A DNA stretch of 10,006 nucleotides from JBGSIZ01 sp041742255 (GTDB lineage Bacteria > Pseudomonadota > Alphaproteobacteria > Rhodobacterales > Rhodobacteraceae), in assembly GCA_041742255.1 (NCBI GenBank), contig JBGSIZ010000146.1:1-10006 (forward strand), read 5' to 3'. Both the position numbers and the translations under genes were made by a program. Positions 6,237-10,006 of this stretch are shown here, piece after piece (positions within the stretch are counted from its first letter, which is position 1; every line of letters begins with the position of its first letter). Under the pieces are notes generated by a model. That model did not search any database. It was not told the origin of the DNA and saw only the letters and a list, made by a program, of their open reading frames with translations.

Positions 6237-6263
6237 AGGGGGGTGGGTTGAAACCCACCTTAC
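6237..6263 (+). repeat. Palindromic intergenic repeat, copy 3 (helicase-pdeM gap)
   Basis: GGTGGGTT (6242-6249), GA, AACCCACC (6252-6259), TTAC (6260-6263), after CAAGGGG. Relative to copies 1 and 2 the innermost arm bases change from C/G to T/A together, so pairing is kept. The upstream flank also matches copy 1 (TGATCC...AAGGGG). The TTA at 6260-6262 is the TAA stop codon of the helicase on the - strand, so the element directly abuts that gene. Confidence 0.85.
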
Positions 6264-8665
6264 AAGTCGCCCAATCCGGCATCGTCCATCAGTTGCCCCG
6301 CTTGTGCGGCCATCAACCGGTCCCGGCCTTCGCCTGCAATCGGAGTGCGCCCCATTTCGAACAGCAAAGGGGCGGCCAGCGGGCTGACCCGGGTGAGCGC
6401 GCACAGATCGACCCGGCCCCGCGTCCGGGTGAACAATTCCTCGATCCGGCCAAAATCCACGAGGCCCTTGAGCGCCTCTTCGCGGGTGATCCGCATCATC
6501 AGGTGGTCGGGGTCGTATTTGGCCAGCGTGTCATAGAGGATATCGGACGAAAATGTCGCCTGCCGCCCGGATTTGCGCGCCCCCATCGTGTTGCGTTCGA
6601 TCAGCCCCGCGATGGTGGCGCTGGCGCGGAATGTCCGTTTCATCAGCGCGTTGTTGGCAAACCATGTGTCCAATCCGTCCCTCAGGCGGTCCGGGTCAAA
6701 CAGGGGGGCGGGGTCCGTTACCCGCTCCAGCCCCCAGATCAGGGTGGCATAATCCGTGGCCAAAAAGCCCAACGGGGCCAGCCCTTCCTCCTCCATCCGT
6801 TTGGTCAAAAGGACGCCCAGCGTTTGTTGCGCGTTGCGCCCGGCAAAGCCGTAGACGGCAGTATAGTGCCGGTCGTCGCGCGGAAAGGTTTCGATCAGGA
6901 TGCGGTCGGCCTCGGGCAGGCGGGACACGGCCCGCTGCAGCCGCAGCCATTCGGCGGTATGCGCGGGCAGGTCGGGCCAATCGGGTTCCTGGAACATCCG
7001 CAGGATACGCGCCGACAACTGGGTAGAGGTCGCGAATTTGGTGCCCATGAAGGTGGCGATTTTGGGCGTTTTGGCAGCAGAACGGCTGACCTCGACCGTC
7101 AATTCGCGCAGGCCGTCATAGCGCACGATCTGCCCGCCGATCAGAAAGGTGTCGCCGGGGGTCAGGCTGGCGGCGAAGTTCTCCTCGACCTCGCCCAAGG
7201 GTTTGCCGGTGCCCCGCATCCGGACCTTGAGCGTGTCGGTGTCCTGAATGGTGCCGATGTTCATCCGGATCCGCTGGGCCGCGCGGGGGTCGCGCAACTG
7301 CCACAACCCATCCGCCCGCTGCATTAGGCGCTGCCATTTGTCATAGGCGCGCAAGGCGTAACCCCCGGTCGCCACAAAATCCAGACAATCGTCGAACGCC
7401 GCCCGGCCAAGGTCGGCATAGGCGCCGGCCTGTCGGATTTCCGCCAGCAGCGCCAGCGCGTCAAAGGGTCCGGCGCAGGCCCGGATCAGGATATGCTGGC
7501 ACAGGACATCGCGGGGGCCGGGGCCGCGCGGGTCGCCGTCAAGGTCGTGGGCGCGGGCGGCCTCCAACGCGGCGACACATTCCACGACTTCAAAGCGGTT
7601 GGCGGGGACGAGGAGGGCCTTGGAGGGGGCGTTGTAGCGGTGGTTGGCGCGGCCGATGCGCTGGATCAGGCGCTTGACGTTCTTGGGCGCGCCAATCTGG
7701 ATCACAAGGTCCACATCGCCCCAGTCGATGCCCAAGTCGAGCGAGCCGGTGCAGACAATGGCCTTGAGTTCTCCGCGTACCATCGCGGCCTCGACCGCTT
7801 CGCGCTGTTCGCGGGACAGGCTGCCGTGGTGGATGCCGATGGGGAGGCTGTCGTCATTGGCGAGCCAGAGGTTGTGAAAGAAGATCTCGGCCTGGGCGCG
7901 GGTATTGTGGAAGATGAGGGTGGTTTTGTGGCGTTTGACCTCGTCCAGGACGGCGGGGATCGCGTATTTCGCGCCGCCGCCTGCCCAGGGCGGGCGTTCG
8001 TCGGTGACCATCATGGAGATGTCAGGCTCTGGCCCCGGGTCGGCGTGGAGGATGGCGCAGGGATCGGAGTTGCGGGCGAGGAGGCGGGCGATGGCGGCGG
8101 GGTCTTCGACGGTGGCAGAGAGGCCTACGCGGCGGAGGCCGGGGGCGAGGGTTTGCAGGCGCGAGAGGGCGAGCATGAGTTGGTCGCCGCGTTTGGATTC
8201 TGACAGCGCGTGGATTTCGTCGATGATGACGCGGGAGAGGCCTGCGAACATGCGGGGGGCGTCTTCGTAGCTGACCAGCAGGGCAAGGCTTTCTGGCGTG
8301 GTGAGAAGGATGTGGGGCGGGTCGGCGCGCTGGCGGCGTTTCTGGGTGTAGGAGGTGTCGCCGGTCCGGTCCTCTATCCTGATGGGGAGGGCCATTTCGG
8401 TAACGGGGGTGGTGAGGTTGCGGCGGATATCGGCGGCGAGGGCCTTGAGCGGTGAGACGTAGAGCGTGTGGAGGCCCTTGTGGGTGCCGGGGGCGAGTTC
8501 GAGGAGGGTGGGGAGGAAGCCCGCCAAAGTCTTGCCGCCGCCGGTGGGGGCGATGAGGAGGAGGGCGGGGTCGGCGGCGCGATCCAGCATCGCGGATTGG
8601 TGGGGATGGATTGTCCAGCCGCGTCTGGTGAACCAGTCTGAGAAGGGGGAGGGCAGCGCGGACAT
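6260..8665 (-). CDS. Ligase-associated DNA damage response DEXH-box helicase (Lhr-Core type)
   Basis: 801 residues from ATG 8665, a typical Lhr-Core length. The protein is a superfamily 2 ATP-dependent DNA helicase. In family members it is a 3'-to-5' single-strand DNA translocase that unwinds hybrids during repair. Motifs in order: Walker A APTGGGKT (39-46), DEIH (150-153), SAT (184-186), HNTRAQAE and HHGSL (domain 2), SLDLGIDWGDVDLVIQ, and motif VI QRIGRANHR (336-344). An Lhr-type winged-helix and beta-barrel region follows, including RMRGTGKPLGEVEENFAASLTPGD. An in-frame TTG at 8683 (807 residues) also exists, but it lies inside the SOS box. ATG 8665 lacks a clear ribosome-binding site, and the transcript may be leaderless. 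pdeM follows after 58 bp. The ligase and exonuclease partners are not adjacent. Codon choice shifts sharply near 7560-7620: CTC/CCC dominate before it and CTG/TTG/CCG after it. Confidence 0.93.
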   Translation of the reverse strand: MSALPSPFSDWFTRRGWTIHPHQSAMLDRAADPALLLIAPTGGGKTLAGFLPTLLELAPGTHKGLHTLYVSPLKALAADIRRNLTTPVTEMALPIRIEDRTGDTSYTQKRRQRADPPHILLTTPESLALLVSYEDAPRMFAGLSRVIIDEIHALSESKRGDQLMLALSRLQTLAPGLRRVGLSATVEDPAAIARLLARNSDPCAILHADPGPEPDISMMVTDERPPWAGGGAKYAIPAVLDEVKRHKTTLIFHNTRAQAEIFFHNLWLANDDSLPIGIHHGSLSREQREAVEAAMVRGELKAIVCTGSLDLGIDWGDVDLVIQIGAPKNVKRLIQRIGRANHRYNAPSKALLVPANRFEVVECVAALEAARAHDLDGDPRGPGPRDVLCQHILIRACAGPFDALALLAEIRQAGAYADLGRAAFDDCLDFVATGGYALRAYDKWQRLMQRADGLWQLRDPRAAQRIRMNIGTIQDTDTLKVRMRGTGKPLGEVEENFAASLTPGDTFLIGGQIVRYDGLRELTVEVSRSAAKTPKIATFMGTKFATSTQLSARILRMFQEPDWPDLPAHTAEWLRLQRAVSRLPEADRILIETFPRDDRHYTAVYGFAGRNAQQTLGVLLTKRMEEEGLAPLGFLATDYATLIWGLERVTDPAPLFDPDRLRDGLDTWFANNALMKRTFRASATIAGLIERNTMGARKSGRQATFSSDILYDTLAKYDPDHLMMRITREEALKGLVDFGRIEELFTRTRGRVDLCALTRVSPLAAPLLFEMGRTPIAGEGRDRLMAAQAGQLMDDAGLGDL

Positions 8666-8677
8666 GGGCGCAATGGT

Positions 8678-8692
8678 GAACAAGAGGTGAAC
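8678..8692 (-). promoter_or_regulatory. LexA (SOS) box of the alphaproteobacterial type, before the helicase gene
   Basis: On the + strand this reads GAAC (8678-8681), AAGAGGT, GAAC (8689-8692). On the gene's strand it is GTTC-N7-GTTC. This direct repeat is the established LexA recognition sequence of Rhodobacter and Rhizobium relatives. It is part of a longer duplication of GGTGAACAAG at 8675 and 8686. It ends 12 nt before ATG 8665. A possible -35, TTGACC (8700-8695, - strand), lies immediately upstream, so the box would fill the -35/-10 spacer. The matching -10 (8677-8672) is poor. Confidence 0.75.
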
Positions 8693-8776
8693 AAGGTCAA
8701 GGGGGGATTTGGGGGGTGGTTTGACGAATCGGGTGTAAGATGTTGAATTCGTGAGGGTAATGGATGCGGCAATTGA

Positions 8777-8820
8777 TCGGTATCACGTCGGTATTTTGTC
8801 GGTATTGCGTCGGTATTCCT
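8777..8820 (+). repeat. Four 11-bp iterons with core CGGTAT
   Basis: Units TCGGTATCACG, TCGGTATTTTG, TCGGTATTGCG and TCGGTATTCCT start at 8777, 8788, 8799 and 8810. The CGGTAT core begins at 8778, 8789, 8800 and 8811, exactly 11 bp apart, so all copies face nearly the same side of the helix. The 3-bp linkers differ while the core does not. That argues for selection on the core rather than a fresh slippage product. Confidence 0.7.
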
Positions 8821-8903
8821 GCGGGATCAGGGGGAGTTAAGGCAGCGTGCGGTGGGGATTCCCTTGTGGTTTCGGGGGGCGATGAGGGCAGGGTGCCGGG
8901 GAA

Positions 8904-8924
8904 TGGTTGCGGGTTGGTTGCGGG
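8904..8924 (+). repeat. Two copies of TGGTTGCGGG, period 11 bp
   Basis: TGGTTGCGGG at 8904-8913 and 8915-8924, separated by one T. This is another 11-bp-period repeat in the same intergenic region as the iterons and the duplicated GGTGAACAAG. It lies in GC-rich sequence, so chance slippage is a sufficient explanation. Confidence 0.5.
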
Positions 8925-8999
8925 GGAGCGCGGGGGCCGCTCGTTCCGCGCGGCGCGCGGCCTCGCCGGGGTGGCGTGTTGCACCCTCCTTGCGGGTTT

Positions 9000-9052
9000 C
9001 TTTGTCTTCCAAATACCTCGGGGGGCTCCGCAGGAGCGGGGGCAGCGCCCCC
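9000..9052 (+). repeat. GC-rich double-hairpin intergenic repeat element
   Basis: A pyrimidine-rich lead (TTTGTCTTCCAAATACCTC, 9001-9019) is followed by a G-run, then GCTCC (9025-9029)-GCA-GGAGC (9033-9037), and directly GGGGGC (9038-9043)-AGC-GCCCCC (9047-9052). From memory, elements of this shape (a TCTTCCAAATA-like lead, then a GGGGGCAG.GCCCCC hairpin) are scattered between genes in many Rhodobacterales genomes. Only one copy is in this window. Whether it acts in transcription termination or mRNA stability is not known to me. Confidence 0.6.
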
Positions 9053-9123
9053 TCGGCGGGTGGGCGGGGGACTGGTGGTTTGCCGCTTTGCCTTGGCGGG
9101 AACGGGCTGGTAGGTGAAAGGCG

Positions 9124-10006
9124 ATGCCGCCGAAAGGATGCGCCTTGTCTGAACGATTTCCGATCATCGGCCTGATATTCCATGATTTTCTGGCCGAGAC
9201 GTCGCATGTGGAGATTCGGTCGCAGGCCGGGCGGTCTTTGGCCGAACGGGCGCAATCTGTCTTTGACGAAACGCGGCTGACGGCGCGGCGCGATCTGTTC
9301 GAGGCGTTTACCCTGCCGTCCTTGGGGGCGCAGACGGACCCGGATTTCCGGATCGTCGTCATCACATCGAGCCTTTTGCCGGAACCCTTTCGGGCACGTC
9401 TGGATGCGCAGGCGCAGCGGTGGCCCTGGCTGAGCGTCAGGTATTTCCCGCCGTCGACCGGGTTCAATGAGGCGGCGCGGCTGGCGCTGGCCGAGGCTGT
9501 GCAGGCAGAAGGTCCGGCGGGCCGGGTGGTGCATTTCCGTCTGGATGATGACGACGCCTTTGCCTGTGATTTCGTCGCACGGCTGCGGGCTGCGGCACGG
9601 GGGCAGGCTGCGGGGCAGATCATCAGCCTTGTGAACGGATGGTATGTGACGACGGGCGGGCCGGATGCGGCGCTGGCGGTGGCGTCGCTGGCCTATCCCA
9701 AGGTTTCGCTGGGGCTGGCCATGGTGACGGACGGGCCGGTGGAGCGCACGATCCATGACATGGGCAACCATTGGGAAATTGCGGAAAATCTGGTTGCCTG
9801 TGTTGGCGGCGAGGGGGCCTGGCTGCGGTCGATCCACAATGCGGCAGAGAGCCAGGTTCTGCGCGATCCGTTCGAGTTGCATACCCTGCCGGAGAACCGG
9901 CACCTGGGCCTTGATGCGGCGGGGTTCCGGGCGATCCTGGGTGAAAAGTTCCCGCGTCTTGACCCCATGCGCGTGCGCGCGGCGCTGACGGGGGCGGCGC
10001 CGGTGA
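9124..10006 (+). CDS. Putative rhamnosyltransferase-type glycosyltransferase (3' end outside window)
   Basis: The frame is open from ATG 9124 to the window end, giving 294 visible residues with no stop. The last three bases TGA are out of frame. The sequence matches the 'putative rhamnosyl transferase' family as I remember it: an N-terminal PIIGLIFHDFL strand, RRDLFEAFTLPSLGAQTDPDFRIVVITS, a donor/metal-binding acidic cluster RLDDDDAFACDFV (Asp141-Asp144), then a GGEGAWLRSIHNAAES segment. The family is predicted to transfer sugars from nucleotide donors to surface polysaccharide or glycolipid, in the cytoplasm. Acceptor and sugar are unproven. Start choice: ATG 9124 has AGG at 9112-9114 and AAAGG right against it. 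TTG 9145 has a well-placed AAAGGA (9133-9138) and begins SERFPIIGL, so it is a real alternative. The gene is divergent from the helicase. No partner gene is visible. Confidence 0.75.
   Translation, partial: MPPKGCALSERFPIIGLIFHDFLAETSHVEIRSQAGRSLAERAQSVFDETRLTARRDLFEAFTLPSLGAQTDPDFRIVVITSSLLPEPFRARLDAQAQRWPWLSVRYFPPSTGFNEAARLALAEAVQAEGPAGRVVHFRLDDDDAFACDFVARLRAAARGQAAGQIISLVNGWYVTTGGPDAALAVASLAYPKVSLGLAMVTDGPVERTIHDMGNHWEIAENLVACVGGEGAWLRSIHNAAESQVLRDPFELHTLPENRHLGLDAAGFRAILGEKFPRLDPMRVRAALTGAAPV

Larger units (their letters stand above)
8684..9123. other. 440-bp non-coding region between divergent genes
   Basis: I see no convincing gene here. Frames are open on both strands because of high GC, but their translations are low-complexity Gly/Arg/Ala text. 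The region contains the SOS box at its left edge, two G-runs (8700-8706, 8711-8716), a possible + strand -35 TTGACG (8721-8726) with a weak -10, four CGGTAT iterons, an 11-bp-period repeat, an inverted repeat GGCCGC (8935-8940) / GCGGCC (8957-8962) and a GC-rich double hairpin. Confidence 0.6.

Noticed and set aside
3086..6263. The three palindromes as a CRISPR array or transposon ends
   Set aside because: They are 1-2 kb apart with ordinary genes between, have no regular spacers, and no cas or transposase gene is seen.
8666..8683. TTG 8683 as the helicase start
   Set aside because: It lies within the GAAC-N7-GAAC box, has no ribosome-binding site, and adds only MFTIAP before the family-like MSALPSPFSDWF.
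8764..9117. Possible 117-residue + strand protein in the intergenic region
   Set aside because: It is built from the iterons and the GC-rich repeat element, with Gly/Arg/Ala composition and no family resemblance. A repeat read as protein is the better explanation.
8697..9903. Long - strand open frames opposite the glycosyltransferase gene
   Set aside because: Arg/Pro/Ser-rich text without domains. The + strand frame contains the conserved RLDDDD glycosyltransferase motif and runs past the window end.

Overview
The window is a GC-rich, densely packed stretch of chromosome, most likely from an alphaproteobacterium of the Rhodobacterales (Roseobacter/Rhodobacter group). This placement is an inference from four things: protein wording typical of that order, the fhs-folD pair, a GAAC-N7-GAAC LexA-type site, and short GC-rich palindromic repeats between genes. 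No tRNA, rRNA, CRISPR array, insertion sequence, phage gene or plasmid gene was recognised.

Left part (1-4085, all + strand). The 3' end of tam (trans-aconitate methyltransferase, cut by the window edge) is followed after 15 bp by a stand-alone MOSC-domain protein. A 172-bp leader rich in inverted repeats then precedes fhs (formate-tetrahydrofolate ligase), and folD (methylene-THF dehydrogenase/cyclohydrolase) follows. Fhs and FolD together interconvert formate, 10-formyl-, 5,10-methenyl- and 5,10-methylene-THF, so this is the one-carbon block. A palindromic element (GGTGGGTC-AA-GACCCACC, then TTAC) lies in the fhs-folD gap and again after folD.

Middle (4109-6201). A PaaI-type hotdog thioesterase (- strand) diverges from a membrane-anchored LytTR-family DNA-binding protein (+ strand) across an AT-rich promoter region with nested inverted repeats. 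The LytTR gene converges on, and overlaps by 124 bp, the metallophosphoesterase gene pdeM (- strand).

Right part (5527-8692, - strand). A DEXH-box Lhr-Core-type helicase gene and pdeM form the 'ligase-associated DNA damage response' module. Between them lies a third copy of the palindrome, in which the innermost C-G pair is replaced by T-A. The helicase promoter carries a perfect direct repeat GAAC-N7-GAAC, the alphaproteobacterial SOS box, 12 nt from the preferred start codon. This predicts LexA control of the pair. The ligase and exonuclease that usually complete the module are not next to it here. The first roughly 360 codons of the helicase gene use clearly different synonymous codons (CTC, CCC) from the rest of the gene.

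Far right (8684-10006). A 440-bp non-coding region holds the SOS box, four CGGTAT motifs spaced exactly 11 bp apart, another 11-bp-period repeat and a GC-rich double-hairpin element. It leads into a + strand putative rhamnosyltransferase-type glycosyltransferase that runs off the window end.

No wholly new system is evident. The most useful leads are the SOS-box-controlled helicase-pdeM pair, the 11-bp iterons, the palindromic element with a compensatory change, and the codon-usage mosaic in the helicase gene.
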